The notes beneath the pieces were generated by a model that saw nothing but the letters and a program-made list of their open reading frames with translations, did not search any database and was not told the DNA's origin. Shown here piece after piece: positions 40,795 through 54,002 of a stretch of 64,000 bases of DNA (position 1 is the stretch's first letter; every line of letters starts with the position of its first letter). Source of the stretch: Tricholomella constricta (taxonomy: Eukaryota > Basidiomycota > Agaricomycetes > Agaricales > Lyophyllaceae); assembly GCA_013368375.1 (NCBI GenBank), contig JAACJP010000006.1:1382727-1446726 (forward strand). Reading direction: 5' to 3'. A program made the position numbers and the translations under genes.

Positions 40795-43030
40795 ATGGAC
40801 ACCATTGTCTGGCGGTATTCCAGCATTTCATCTGCCAAATCCAGGTTTTGCACAAAAAGGAATAGAAGGTCTAGTCATGAGGGTACTCTCATCACAACAT
40901 TGGCTCCTTTTTGATTTCCTTCAGGGGTTAGTTATTTCGACACCCATTTTGCTTTGTGGTCTATGTGAGCACCACGAATTATGATGTTGCTACAGCAAAC
41001 GTCCAATTTACAAGGAGCGCATAGATGATAAATGGTCAGGATGTATATTCGTGGCTGAATTGACGCATGACATGACGTATGCAAGTGCGCCTCTTGATGC
41101 GTAGATGCAATATCTAGCCATGAATAATAAAAACAAAACAAACTTCCATAATCCACCCATCCAAGAAAGCGACATTCTAAGAAGAGAGTCTTAAAGAAGC
41201 AGCTCTCGACTACTCAAGAGGTGGTTGAGGTGGATGTAAATGTCCGTCCCGAAGCCGTCCATCGCTATCAGACAAAGATCAGCCCCAAAATAAGGGGCAT
41301 ACTGGCCCACGAGGTTTGGATTAAGAATAGCGTCGGAGAGAAGAATATGGAGACTCATCAATCTGGAAAGCGGAAGGCCATACCCAAAGCCAGAGACGTA
41401 CAGAGAAGCCCAGGCTGGTGAACTTGCGCAATCATGATTGATATTTACGGTTGTAAAGGATATTTTAGAGACCTGACCTCACCTGATAAACCCACAATTC
41501 CCCTCTAGTTAGAGGTGACCAAATATAGTGTCGCCCCCTAATTGGAGGTAAATCTAGTTGTTCTCGCCCTCCTTCCATAAACCTGTAATATCTCCCCGCG
41601 AAAAACCCAAGATAATAGTTAATTCGATAGCAACAGTACTACTAGCATCAGTAAATTTGGAAAGTTTGCATCAGCAAGTTTGGGAAAATGCTGTGAGACC
41701 ACGTGAAAAACCAAAATATTGTATTGATTGACGGATCAATATATGGCTTGCGCAATGTATCATATTGGAATATATTGCCTAATTACATTACAAGGGCCAC
41801 CTCGCATTGCAAGGGGTTTACAAGTGATCGATGGACCACTTTCCATGTGACAAAAAAAAAAAAAAAACGACGAAGTCCAATCAAACTCCGCTTCAATGTC
41901 CATCAAGCCCCCATTTCATTGCCACGTCGCTCGTTGCCTCCTCTTCTCACCCCCACTTTTTTTTTTGTCATCTGCGGGAGACATGTTTCCTCCATGGTGC
42001 CTCGTGTTGAGTTCGCCCGTTCTGTGGGCACTCTGTTGTCACAAGCACCATGTCGTTGCTGTGACGCCGCCTCTATGCTATCTTGTTTACAACTCGCTTC
42101 TCCCATACTGACACATCTGATTTTCTAGGCAACCAGTATTATTCTTCGAGACTTGGTAATCTCTAGCTAGGTCTGTCATTTCTGACTGTGTGTCCGCTGG
42201 CCGTTACAGGTGACAACGGGGTCACAATGTAATGCAGGTGAGCTTTTTCTCGATCTCTTTCAGTCAACGCAGGGCTCATCCTTTGTTACAGGTCCGACCT
42301 GCCTCCTTCATTCCGACATACCGGTTCTTCGCACAGCCGCCGCACGCATTGTATTTACGAGGGTCTGGTCATTGTCTTTCCCTGGGAGTCAGCGTAGGGG
42401 ACACATGTCGCCGTAGTTTAAAATTACGATATGCTACGTAGATGTCTGTATCTTGTGGAATATTATACATATATTCACCTCTATGTAACCGTGAGGGCAC
42501 AAAATCTGATTTGAATGCTATCCTTTGTCTAATTTATAAAGCCTATATAAGGCCCTGCCAACCGCGAGAGTAAATGTGAAATCGATAATCACGGTGGGAA
42601 TTGGCAATATCTGTAATCTCATACGACTAGGTGACCCCTTATGGCCATGTGGCATATGTAGACCACTATATGGACATATATGGCACGGTCAAGGCACCGT
42701 AGCAATTTCCCAAATTTGCTGATGTGGGTAAAGCGTTGTTCCAACTGTACATGTTTGGTCATGTTATTAAGTAATTTGAACGCATTATCGTGAGGTTAGA
42801 ATAATTGTAAAGCATCATAAGGAGTTGAAAGACATGGGAATTCTTATTGAACAGTATGCTTGGGTGGAATGTTTCATCAGAATGCTAACAGGTTTGCCTT
42901 TCAGGCAATAATTATATTCTGTGCAAAGTTTCCTACTGTGGTTGCCTGCATACCTTGGTCCTGCATGACCTTCATTTTCGAAGCTCATCCTTTGCAAAAT
43001 TTCACTGAGCGCTGATATGCACCCCCTTCG
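40795..43030. other. Gene-poor AT-rich stretch
   Basis: No gene can be supported. It has homopolymer runs (A-run near 41860, T-run near 41960), a TATATAA near 42542 and old repeat-like sequence. Base composition changes sharply at about 43030-43090, where CGAC-rich retroelement sequence begins. Confidence 0.5.
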
Positions 43031-43479
43031 GCTGGCCACCGATCCGACGTCCCGACCACAGTAAACCGCCCAAAGATGCACGCGACAGTATCGACCGACT
43101 CGCCAACCAACTCGCCGACCAACTCCCGACCTAAACGCGACCTACCCATCTCGGCCGACCTCGTTCACGGGCGCCGGAGATCGGAGTAACCGTGTAGTCA
43201 CCAAGCGACTACGCACGTTCGTCTGTCAAAACGTCAAACACCTGACTTGGCACCTTACCCATGACGTACTTACCGACAAAAACCACTCCGTCTCCTATTC
43301 ACGGCACAGATCCGACTAACTCACGGAGTCCCGCAATCGCTGACTGCCCTGACCACGTATCCGATCCGACGCTGGTATCCGATCAATAACGCGCCACACT
43401 CGACTTGTCCTCAGAAATGCACCGCGCGGCACCAGACTTGGCGACAACCTAACGTGAAACGCCTGCATGGTCGCACTAA

Positions 43480-43960
43480 GAGTCGGTGATTTGGCTTTAC
43501 CATATAAACAAATCCCATGTAGTACCTACTGCCCCCCCAGTGAATTATAGCCCGTATTTTCCCTCACGTTCAGAGTTAATAGCTCAAAAACCATCGTCTC
43601 CGTCGTCACCGAACCGTCCTCATCGTATAAACCCGTCGCAAACCGCCGTAACCGTCGCCACTGTAGTAAATCTAGTAAACCGCCGTATCTGTCCGCTCGT
43701 AACCACCGCCCGAACCCGTGAGTTCTCCGTTTTAGCATCGTTCGTCTCGTTGTCGCGCCACCGACATCAACAGTCGCGTCGCCGACCAGTTCCAGCTGGG
43801 AACTATCGCATACCATCGCACTCGTCGCATCGTCGTCGGTTCGACTAATATCGAGTCGGGTCGTCTTAACCTTCGCCCAAACCATCCTTTTAGCCCTGCA
43901 CACTTGCGTGTTTGGGAACTTTTAACACTTCTCGCCCCCTATAGTTGTTAGTTGTTTTGT
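43480..43960 (+). promoter_or_regulatory. 5' region (LTR/leader) of copy A
   Basis: Similar to the region before copy B (about 54360-54815): a TATAAA box at 43503-43508 (copy B: 54382-54388), a shared block around GAACCCGTGAGTTCTCCGT, and a shared TAGTTGTTAGTTG leader just before gag. Probably the promoter part of an LTR. Confidence 0.6.
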
Positions 43961-43964
43961 TGTT

Positions 43965-46778
43965 GTGTACAGCACCCACAGGCCTTCTAGCTCTATCATT
44001 CTGGAACCCACCGCGAGGGTTTTAAAAACCACCGCCGAACACGCAACCTTCTTACACTTTTTCGTAAAAACCTACGACGCGGCGACCATTCCGCCGGAGA
44101 CTCGACAAGAAACGAGAGCCCGAACCCTTCGTGCCGAAATCCGCGCTGTCTTCGGAGAGGCCGACACCGACTCAGAATCCCTCTCCCCGCTCTTTCACTC
44201 AGTAACCCCACATCGCGCGATCCACAACAACCTCAGTCCTCTGTTCTATAGCCCTTTATCAGACCTACCATCGCCTATCTCGACCGACCGAACCCTGTCT
44301 CGTGAACCGACCGCCCGAACCAACTCAGACTCCGACCCCTTTGCATCGGAACTCCCTACTACCGATCAAGGAGTAGAATTTAGACTCATTCCCCTATTGC
44401 CTACGACACCCGAAACCTCAGATTCTTCCTCACTGTCATATTCCCCCTCTCCGTCCCCTCTTCAGAGACCAACACCATCTGTCATGGCACAACCACCGAT
44501 CGTTATGAAACCAATGCCCGCGCGCGGACAAAGTTCGGCACCGACGTTCTCACCCGAACGCGCACGCGAACTACGGCGGTATTTCTCAGACCTGGATCAC
44601 CTCTTCACCGAATGTAACGTGGTAGACGAACGAGAAAAGAAAATGCACGCCACACGATATACCGATATCGATACAGCCGACCTATGGGAACAACTCGAGG
44701 AGTTCGCGAACGGCGCACACGACGACTGGCGAAAAGCGATAATGGCACTTTACCCAGGAGCTAGCGAGGAAAGAAAGTACTCGATGGCCGACCTCGACCA
44801 CCTGATCAGAGAACGACACCGACTAGGGATCCAATCCAACAGCGACCTCGGAGAGTATTACCGACAGTTCCTTCCAATCACTCAATTCCTTGTCAGCAAA
44901 GACCGACTCTCGAAAAACGAACGCGACCGCCAATTTCGCCGCGGCCGATTCCAGTCCGACTTATGGTCAAAAATCCATCGCAGACTCGAAATCTTAGACC
45001 CGAACCACCACCCAGACGACCCCTACTCCACCGAAAACATTCGCGCGGCGGCCGAACACATTCTCCACGGAACCAGCGCCGTCCGACGACAGGAAGAGCC
45101 GGCGCACGCACCACCACAGATTGCGATCGCACCACGCGGACCTTTATCGGACGCGACCAAGTCACCGAACGCGAACCAACCCCTCAAATTGGAAGAGCTT
45201 TACGAGAAAATTCACCTTCTAGAACAGCACATCCACTGCTTAGAACACACTACAGGAAGCGACGGCAATCGGCCAAATCGGGTACCTCACGACAACTGTC
45301 ACTTTTGTGGTGGCGAAGGACATTACATTCCCAACTGCCCCATATGTCAACAATACATGGCAGAAGGGCGCTGCCGCCGACGACCCGAAGACAACAAAAT
45401 AGGACTACCGAGCGGCGCGCTCATACCACTTGGGACACCAGGCAGATACATAAAAGACAAAATCGACGAGTGGCACAGACGTAACCCCAACCAATTAGCA
45501 ACAGGACAACTATCGGCTAATGCGAACCCGACCGAAGGCATGATGCTAGAAATACTACAATTCAACGATATCACCAACCACGACTTGAAAATCGAGGATC
45601 GGATGATCGTATTGGAGCGGGAACTCAACACATTGCGCGCACGGAAAGAAGTCTTTGACGGAGTAGAACTCATTAGTCGCGCGCCGCAGAAGCGACCTGT
45701 CACTATTGAGACCATTCAAGACGCCGACGCTCCGACCACCAAGGAAGTACCCACCCCGCGAACTACACCGGACCCGAAGAAAAGCGACGCTAAAGCTCCC
45801 CCACTACCATCCAACATACCGCTGATCCCTAGCACCAGAGCCGACCCCGTGACCGCTACGCGTGACAAAGCGCCAATTCATCTGTTCTCCAATATTCCCG
45901 ACAATCGCTACGTACCTCCCACCACGCGGAACTTAGCTGCCACCGAAAAAGCGAAAGCCGATAGCGCATATCGAACCCAAGCGCCCATTTCCGACCCGAC
46001 TAAATCGGCCGACCTCTTTGAACGCGCGCTCGACTCGACAATGTCGGTAACCGTCAGAGAACTTTGCGGAGTCGCACCAGAGATTCGCGGAAAATTCAGG
46101 GACGCCAACACACCCAAGAGGATCATAAACAGCAACCTTATTACGGTATACAATGAAGCCCCTGCGTCCGCCTACATAGAAGAACTCGATGCACTCCCCT
46201 GCGAAGGCAATAGCGACAACGCGACGCCACCACCAGGTGCGTTAGTTACCGGCGACGTCTACGACACGTACTACCAAAACCTGTTACCGGGAGAATGCCC
46301 CGACAGACTGATCGTCGCAATGGAATCGCACGCGCTTAGATCCATCATGCTGATGGTCGACGCAAGGGAACAAATCGAAAGCATTGTGGATAGCGGATGT
46401 CAAATCATTGCAATGTCGGAGGAGGTCTGCCATGGATTGGGAGTCAAATACGACCCAACCATCGTTCTTCAGATGCAGTCCGCGAACGGTACGACTGACC
46501 CATCGCTCGGACTAGCGCGAAACGTACCATGCACCATAGGCGAAGTCACCCTCTACCTCCAGATGCACGTCATTCGTAACCCCGCATACGACATACTCCT
46601 CGGACGACCATTCGACGTGCTCACCTGCTCCAACGTCAAAACGCGCTCTGCCGACGACACCATTATAACTATCACCGATCCAAACACTCAAGAAGTCATC
46701 GCGATCCCGACCTTTGCACGCAGACAGCGTCGCCGCCCCAAGAAAGACGTAAATTTTCGTATACTCTCGAGGAATTAA
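43965..46778 (+). pseudogene. gag: Gag-protease of copy A
   Basis: 937-codon open frame. The first in-frame ATG is at 44484 (MAQPPIVMKPMPARGQ); the upstream 173 codons lack a methionine, so the true start may be there or use a leader not recognised. Capsid-like region (about residues 190-370), CCHC knuckle CHFCGGEGHYIPNC (about 45297-45338), helical linker, and an aspartic protease with DSG (about 46389-46397) and ILLGRPF (about 46588-46608). The frame ends at TAA 46776-46778 because of a one-base deletion; copy B reads on in this position. Confidence 0.8.
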
Positions 46779-49700
46779 GCCATGATCACGGCGATCTCGC
46801 GCTCCTCCTCGAGTACGACCCGCGGAGCTATACCCTGACTGTTATTTCCTTTTGCGAACTCCCTTCCGAACCTAATAGCGACGCTACCCACGACGCCCAG
46901 CTTGCTTCACTCTACATCACAGCGCCAGGACTAACGCCTCCCTTGCCCATCAACAAATCTTTTATCCTCACCTCACCAACGGGCTCCGCCGACTCACTAC
47001 CGCACTACGATCGCAACACCGGTTTACCAATTCCGACTGACACTGACACGTTCGTCGTTAAAATTAAAGGTGTACAAACCAAAAAGAAGTACAAACCCGT
47101 TGCGCAGAAAGTACGATCTATCGTCGCTAGCTGCCCCGATCACTTCAGGATAGAAAGAAACATATTGGGCGATCCCCTCGCCGACATACCAATACTACAT
47201 CCCAACCCACCACCATTCCGACCCACGGGACGCTACACTATAGAACGCAAAGAAGACCTTGACCGCGAACACCCGGGATTCCTCACCGATACCGAACGCG
47301 CTATAATGCACGACCTCATGTGTAAACAAAACCTCGCGTTCGCATGGGACGACTCGGAGCGTGGTCGCTTCCGATCGGACTTCTTCCCACCTATTGATAT
47401 CCCAGTTGTCGCTCACACCCCATGGATCGAACGAAACATCCCCATTCCCCCAGGCATCTACGATGAAGTTTGCGACATTATTAAAACCAAGCTCGCAGCC
47501 GGCGTCTACGAACCATCCAACTCCAGCTACCGATCGCGCTGGTTCTGTACCCTAAAGAAAAATGGCAAACTCTGCCTTGTCCATAGCCTCGAACCCCTGA
47601 ACCGCGTCACCATACGACACTCCGGAGTAACACCGATTCCAGACCACGTCGCCGAACAGTTTGCCGGTCGCATTTGTGGCGCCATGCTAGACCTATTCGT
47701 CGGTTACGACGAGCGATTGATCGCACCATCGTCGCGCGACCTCACTACCTTTCAAACACCTTTTGGCGCACTGCGCCTCGTAACCCTACCCATGGGCTGG
47801 ACCAATTCCGTCCCTATATTTCATGACGATGTTACTTACATCCTGCAACCCGAAATCCCCGACCACACGCTGCCATATATCGATGATGCTCCTATCAGGG
47901 GTCCCGCGACTTGGTACCCCGACCCCGACACAGGCCTACCGACAACACATCCCGACAACTCCGACGTACGCCTCGCGATCTGGGAGTTCTTCAATAACGT
48001 CAACCGAATTCTCCAACGTATGAAATACTGCGGCGGTACCTTTTCAGGCAAGAAACTAGTCATATGTGCGCCGCAATTCAAGGTCCTGGGACACGTTTGC
48101 ACACCGGCGGGTCGTGTCCCCGACGTGGACCGCCTCACGTTATTGCGAAAATGGACATCCTGCGCCACACTATCGGAACTGCGCGCCTTCCTAGGAACTG
48201 TCGGAGTACTAAGAATATTTGTCAAGAACTTCGCTCACCGCGCGCACCACCTCGTAAAACTAACCCGTAAAGATGCCGTCTTCGAATTCGGGCCCGACCA
48301 AATAGCAGCGCAACGCGATATCGTCGAAGCAATCGCCGAAGCTAAGCCTCTGGTCCCCATCGACTATACATCCAACGACCCGGTTATACTCGCCGTCGAT
48401 ACCTCACACATAGCAGTCGGGTTTTACCTCTGTCAGACCGACCCAATCAACCGAACGCGGCGCAGATACAACCGCTTCTGCTCCATTACGCTGAACGACC
48501 GCGAATCGCGTTTTTCGCAACCCAAGCTGGAATTTTATGGCCTCTTCCGCGCACTCGGAGCCTTGCGGCTCTACGTCATAGGCGTCCGAAACTTGGTCGT
48601 CGAAGTCGACGCCCGCTACATCAAAGGCATGCTTTCCAATCCCGATATCCAACCATCCGCCTCTGTCAATAGATGGATTGTCTCTGTCCTCATGTTCCAC
48701 TTCGAACTCGTCCACGTTAAAGGCACCTTCCACGGTCCCGACGGATTGTCGCGTCGCCCCCGACAGCCCGATGATCCACCCGATACTTACGACGAAGACG
48801 AAGCCGACTTTGAGGACTGGGTCGACCGAATGCAAAGCCTGATGCATATTATACAACCTCTGCCCCAGCCACCGTCGCCATTGCATATTTACCAGACCTT
48901 CGCCCTAGCTCAGATCTCAAGTAAGGAGGAGATAGTGGCAGCTGACACCGACCCGACGCCGCCAGACCCAACGGCTCACGAACTCGTAACCAACTTTCCG
49001 CGACAGCCTAAAATCCGCACCGACGACGATACAGGCATACGCGACCCTAATACGAACCCGACAGACATGTCATATGATGATATACCTAGGACCGACGCGG
49101 CGAAAGCCCAGGATCGGCGCATCGACGTTGTTAGGCAATGGTTAACTGACCTCAGGCGACCTGATAATATGTCCGATGAACAGTACGCAACCTTCATCCG
49201 TTACGCCACAGGTTTCTTCATCGATGGGACGCGACTATGGCGACGGGACAGACAAGGTGCACACAAGCTAGTCGCCCGACCCGAGACGCGACTGGAGATC
49301 TTACGATTGGTCCACGACAACCTCGGACATAAGCGATTTTACGCGACCCGCGCGACCCTCCTCGAGCGCTTCTGGTGGCCCAACGTTTGAGCCGACGTCA
49401 TTTGGTTCGTACAAACATGCCACATATGCCAGATTCAACAGACCACCAAAGTCCTTATTCCCCCGACCGTCGCAACACCCGCACCACTGTTCGCGAAGAT
49501 ATATATCGACACCATGCACCTACCGGCCTCCAACGGATTCAAATATATCGTTCAAGGTCGCTGTTCCCTAATCCACTTCCCCGAGTGGCGCGCGCTGCGA
49601 AAAGAAAACAGCCGTACATTGGGCGATTGGATGTACGAAGACATCGTCTGCCGCTGGGGCGGACTACGCGAAATCGTCACCGATCATGGACCAGCCTTTA

Positions 49701-50497
49701 TCAAGGCCGCCGAACACCTTACGAAGAAATACCACGTTCACAACATTCGCATCTCGGGCTATAACTCTAAAGCCAATGGCCTCATCGAAAGACCTCACTT
49801 CGACGTCCGACAATCCCTTTTTAAAGCTGCCGATGGGAATGAGAACAAATGGTCGCAATCCGCCTATTCAGTATTTTGGGCCGAACGTGTCACGGTCCGT
49901 AAAAGAATGGGATGTTCCCCTTATTACGCCGCGACGGGCACCCATCTGCTTCTCCCACTCGATATCGTGGAAGCTACGTATATGCAACCACCGCCCGATT
50001 CTATCCTTTCCTCCACCGCCCTCTTAACACGTCGCGCGATCGCCTTACAGAAACGCTCCACTGACCTAGACCGACTACATTCCGACGTCTACGCGGCACG
50101 GCGGCAAGCGGCGGTCCGCTTCGAAATCAAACACGCCAGAACCCTTCGCGATTACAACTTTAAATGGGGAGACCTCATCCTCATGCGTAACACCAAAATC
50201 GAGAAGTCGCTCAATCGAAAAATGCGACCGCGATACCTAGGACCACTGGTCGTCATATCACGAAACCGAGGCGGCGCCTACATACTCTGCGAACTCGACG
50301 GCACAGTCTTGCACCGACCCGTAGCAGCATTCCGACTCACCCCCTACTTCGCACGGAGCAACATCCCCTTACCCGATAACGCCCTAGACATCGACACCAG
50401 ACGACTCAGAGAATTGGAGGCGACAACGCTCACAGACGACGAAGACCGACCCGAAGTCGTTAGCGACGACTCCGAATCGGAAGAAGAACAAAATTGA
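46779..50497 (+). pseudogene. pol: Pol (RT, RNase H, integrase) of copy A, with nonsense codon
   Basis: Open from about 46757 in the shifted frame. RT region with SLEPLNRVTIRHSGVTPIPD, LDLFVGYDERL, LPMGWTNSVPIFHDD and the catalytic YIDD (about 47875-47886). RNase H begins at ILAVDTSH. The integrase zinc region (HDNLGHKRFYATRATLLERF, then TCHICQ) is interrupted by TGA at 49388-49390, where copy B has CGG (Arg). After the stop the same frame continues to 50497 with the integrase DDE motifs (IDTMHL, IVTDHGPAF, NGLIERPHF). The asparagine of the usual TDNGPAF is histidine here. Confidence 0.85.
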
Positions 50498-50740
50498 TCG
50501 ACTACATACCGACCAACCATATACCCTCTTAATTAATGCCCACCACTTTCACCAACCGACCAATCGTCGCCGCCCCCACCCAATTCATCACTATCAATCC
50601 CCGACCGACCAATCGTCGCCGACCGTTCCTACTTATTGTTCCCCATCCTATCATCACAACTCCACTCAATGTTACCGCCCTCACTGCTTAAGTTCACACA
50701 CGTCAGGAAGACACCATTTTTTTTTTCTATAGTACAAACA

Positions 50741-50755
50741 CCCATTTTACGGGCC
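50741..50755 (+). repeat. 15-bp motif shared 3' of both Gypsy copies (A)
   Basis: CCCATTTTACGGGCC, 244 bases after the pol stop of copy A. The identical 15-mer lies 230 bases after the pol stop of copy B (61605-61619). It marks the junction with the convergent antisense gene. Confidence 0.75.
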
Positions 50756-52919
50756 TACCGATCCGCACAAACACGCTGTTCCAATGATAAAGACAAAAAA
50801 AAAAAAAAACAAACAAAAACGAAGAGGAGCGGCGCGTCCAAGATCCCAATCGCGCACGTCCTCACCCGACCGCCCGCCCGACCCTCACCCCTCCACAGCC
50901 CCCTCGTCGAAGTCACTACCCGCGCGCTCTGGACCCTCGCCCTCCTCGTCGCTGGCATCATCGTCGGAACCCCGCCCCCCACATAAGCCTCGTCGGCCGC
51001 GCACATCTGGTCGTAGCGATCTTGGAGGAGTTGAACGGCGACAGTCGTCTCAACGAACTGGTCGTTCAATGCTGCCAGGGTAGACCGAAGGATCTCCACC
51101 CGCGCCTCCGCCATTTGTGATTCCTGAACGAGGCTGCGGAGTAAAGCGTGTCGCGACGACAGCGCTCGCTCCACGTCGGCACGAGAGAACTGCGCGACCA
51201 CGGCCGACGTCGCCTCCCGGTCCCGTCCCAACCCAACCAAGTCAGCCCCCGTCGGCAGACCAGCATCCCCGGAAATCCGTCCGCGTAGCAGGTAGTCAGA
51301 CCCAAGGAAAGGCAACGCCTCGGTACGCTCCAGTGCCAGACGCCCCGCGGAAGCACCAATCCCAAACGGCCCGTCGGTCGCATACCGACCCCGACGCGCA
51401 TCGGATGGCGACGAGACGATCTGCACCTCGCCATCGGAATTCTCAACGGTGGGACGGGAGATGGCGCGACGACGCGGCCGCGACCCCTGCCCCTTGCCGC
51501 CAGCTGCGACCGACGAGACACAGCCTTTAGACTGGATCTTGCACCGCGCGCAAGGCCCACTGCCCAGTCGCTGGACGCACGTCTGGTTGGCGCGCACACA
51601 ACGCTTGCACTACAGAAAAACACAACAAATTAGAAGGACACGCAACGAGAAGGAGACCGACCCCGCTCACCGGAACGTCGCGCACGACCCAGTCGGGACA
51701 CTCCACCTTGAACTCCTCCAACTTCAGCTCCCAGACGCTGGGGTTCGCGGTCATCCTCCGCTTCTTCCCCTTCTCCGCGACCTCCTCTACGACCACGACC
51801 GACCCCTCGTCGTCCTCTCCCACCACACGCTTGCGTTTCTTGTCGGAGTCTCGGATGACCGATGAAGTCGCTTGGGCGGCACCTGCAAAGGGGATCAGGC
51901 GGCGCCCGCTCAGAGGGCAAAACATGGCGGAGGAACGAAGCACAAACTCACCCGACCCCACGGGACGAGCAAGGGGACGGGACACCTATCAAACGACGTC
52001 AGGAAGTCAGCAATCCGACCTTGCTAAAAGCGAACTCACCCCAGGCACCGGAAGGGCGGGCGACGCTGACGGACGACCACCACCCACGGACATGTACGCC
52101 ACCTTGCGTGCACCGTCGCGCCTCTTACCCTCGACCTTCGGGCGCACCGGTGAAGCCCCTTCTCCGACAGCGACAGGCGGCCCACTCAAAGCGACCTCGG
52201 AAACAGCACGAGAGAGGGGCGCAAGAGGGTCCTGCAGAGGCTCCTCGACTTCACGCGCCATGCGCGCAGCCATCGCCGCGACACTGGCCGCCTCCGATAC
52301 CTGACGGAAACCCTCTACCGTACGCGTGACCCCCTCGTTGCTATGGGCAGCGCCCGAAGCAGGCGCAGCGCTACCGGCAGAGCCAGCGACCACGGAACGA
52401 CCGTCGGCCCCAACAGCAGAGGGCAGTCCCACACTCGCCTCGCCATCCACGTCCATCGGACCCACTCCCTTGGTTAGCGCATTCGGACCGCCCACGGGCT
52501 CTTCCGGAGCCACCGACTGCGACCCACGAGTGCCGACCTCCGACCCGAGGCGCAGACGTCGCTGCCGACGTCGGCGAATGTACTCGTCCTACACAAACAG
52601 AGCCAGCACCTCAGACAACAAACGGGTCCGACAGACCCAAGGGACTCACCTCTGGCCGCAGACCAGCGAACTGCACACTCCACTCGCTATCCACACTCAC
52701 GACGGCCCAAATGGCAGCCAGAGCCTCATCCTCATTGTGCCAGACCTGCCGCTCCCCGCTGTCCACCTGGGCACGAAGGGACTCGACACCCTCTAAAATA
52801 TCCTCGAGGACGACAGCGCGTTTGGCACACGACGCGTCCGGCGGCAAAGAGCGCCATTCCTCCCAGTCCTTCCCCAGGTTGTCCAAGACGAGTGCGAGAT
52901 TGGGAATTACGGGAGACAT
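50755..52919 (-). CDS. Antisense gene with internal Zn2Cys6-like cysteine cluster
   Basis: Five exons in phase: 52919-52650, 52588-52040, 51985-51952 (34 nt), 51882-51671 and 51609 to 50885 or 50755. Exon 1 is helical (NLALVLDNLGKDWEEWRSLP); exon 2 starts DEYIRRRRQRRLRLG and is Ala/Pro/Ser-rich; exon 4 has a basic cluster (DKKRKRVVGE). Exon 5 opens with CX2CX6CX8CX2CX6C, the spacing of fungal Zn(II)2Cys6 DNA-binding domains, but in mid-protein, and continues with a coiled coil (RHALLRSLVQESQMAEARVE). Near 50985 a G-tract shift would replace an Arg-rich tail with an acidic one ending at 50885-50887. It faces the end of copy A pol. Whether it is part of the retroelement is inference. Confidence 0.65.
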
Positions 52920-53420
52920 GGAGGGAGGGAGGCAAGGGAAAGAAAGGAAGAACTGACAACGACGACGTGTTGACAAAAAAATTTCGTACCGCCACACCCT
53001 TCCCACGCCACGCACGCGCGACACCCAGGCCTGACTGAGGACAGTCAGCAGCTCAAGTAAGGAGGAGAGGAAACAGCGTGGCGCACACATGGCACCCACA
53101 TGGACCAACAAAATCACATGACCACGCATCTCTGCAAAGAAGTGGCGTAGACCATCTAAACCAGACATGGTCGGCGACGCACGATAAAAGACCGAATAAA
53201 GCATCACAACGGTCGGCTGCCAACAAGAAGCGAAAGAAACGTAACACAATTCTAGGACACGACAGTAACGAATGCAAAGATGGTTAATAACGGACAGGAC
53301 GCGACTAGGACCAACCAGACGGCGACATTCCAAGCCCTAGAGCGCTGTCGCCAGCGTCTCCGCCCTCTTCACTCCTGCCACCACCGTGTTCTCGAAACCC
53401 CCCCTGTCGTGCTCCTTGCC
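52920..53420. other. Spacer between two antisense family members
   Basis: No supported gene. Contains the probable promoter of the antisense gene that starts at 52919. Confidence 0.45.
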
Positions 53421-54002
53421 CTAGCTTTCCGCGACACCCACTAGAACTTCGCTAACTAACTCGGTACGGCGCGCCCGGAGTACGTCTAAGGCGGTAGACG
53501 TCGCTACGACCTCTTGATAGAGCTGGCGGATCGACGAGCGGAGGACCTCTTGCCGCGACTCGAGGACATGAGAATCCCGAACCAGAGACTGTAAAAAGGA
53601 ACGACGGGTAGACAGAGCGTGGTCCACACCGGCGAGATCGAAGCGCGACACAACCGACAAAGGCTGCACCGGATTTGAGTCGTGCAGATCCTCATCACCA
53701 GGAACGTCGGAGGTCAACGACGAGAGACTGGCGACCTGTTCCATCGTGAAGCGACGGGCGACAACCACCAAGTCATGAATCATGGACTTGGGAGACCCCT
53801 CCGGGAGAGCCCCAACTCCCGCATGCCCACCGACTGAACCCTCCTGACTCTCCGACTCCTGGCGCTCGTCGTTGACGAGGTCTCGTTTACGCTTACAAGC
53901 CACAGGGGTTGACGCGACACGGGCAGCTTCCTCGTCTATCACCTTATCTATACCATCCGCCAAACGGAGTCGCCGCTCGCGATGACGGTGCGTATAGTCA
54001 TC
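53421..54002 (-). pseudogene. Second, partial member of the antisense family
   Basis: One exon after an acceptor at 54003 (ttctag). It opens DDYTHRHRERRLRLA, parallel to DEYIRRRRQRRLRLG of exon 2 of the neighbouring gene, and ends with the same coiled-coil type (VDHALSTRRSFLQSLVRDSH). The cysteine cluster is missing, and the equivalent of exon 1 is not found to the right, where copy B sequence begins. It is probably a truncated, internally deleted paralogue. Confidence 0.6.

Larger units (their letters stand above)
43060..50760 (+). mobile_element. Ty3/Gypsy element copy A (inactive)
   Basis: Sense-strand Gypsy element of a family very common in Agaricomycetes: 5' region (about 43060-43960), gag with zinc knuckle and protease, then RT, RNase H and integrase. 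No chromodomain is visible. Copy B at 54.4-61.6 kb is the same family in the same orientation, 10.85 kb downstream. Comparing the two shows the ancestral gag-pol was one continuous ORF. Copy A has one single-base deletion in a T run at about 46750-46757 and one nonsense codon at 49388-49390. LTR boundaries could not be fixed: no second copy of the 5' region lies directly after pol. Confidence 0.8.

Noticed and set aside
41703..42128. ORF in the gene-poor stretch
   Set aside because: Crosses A- and T-homopolymer runs, has no family resemblance and no conserved composition.
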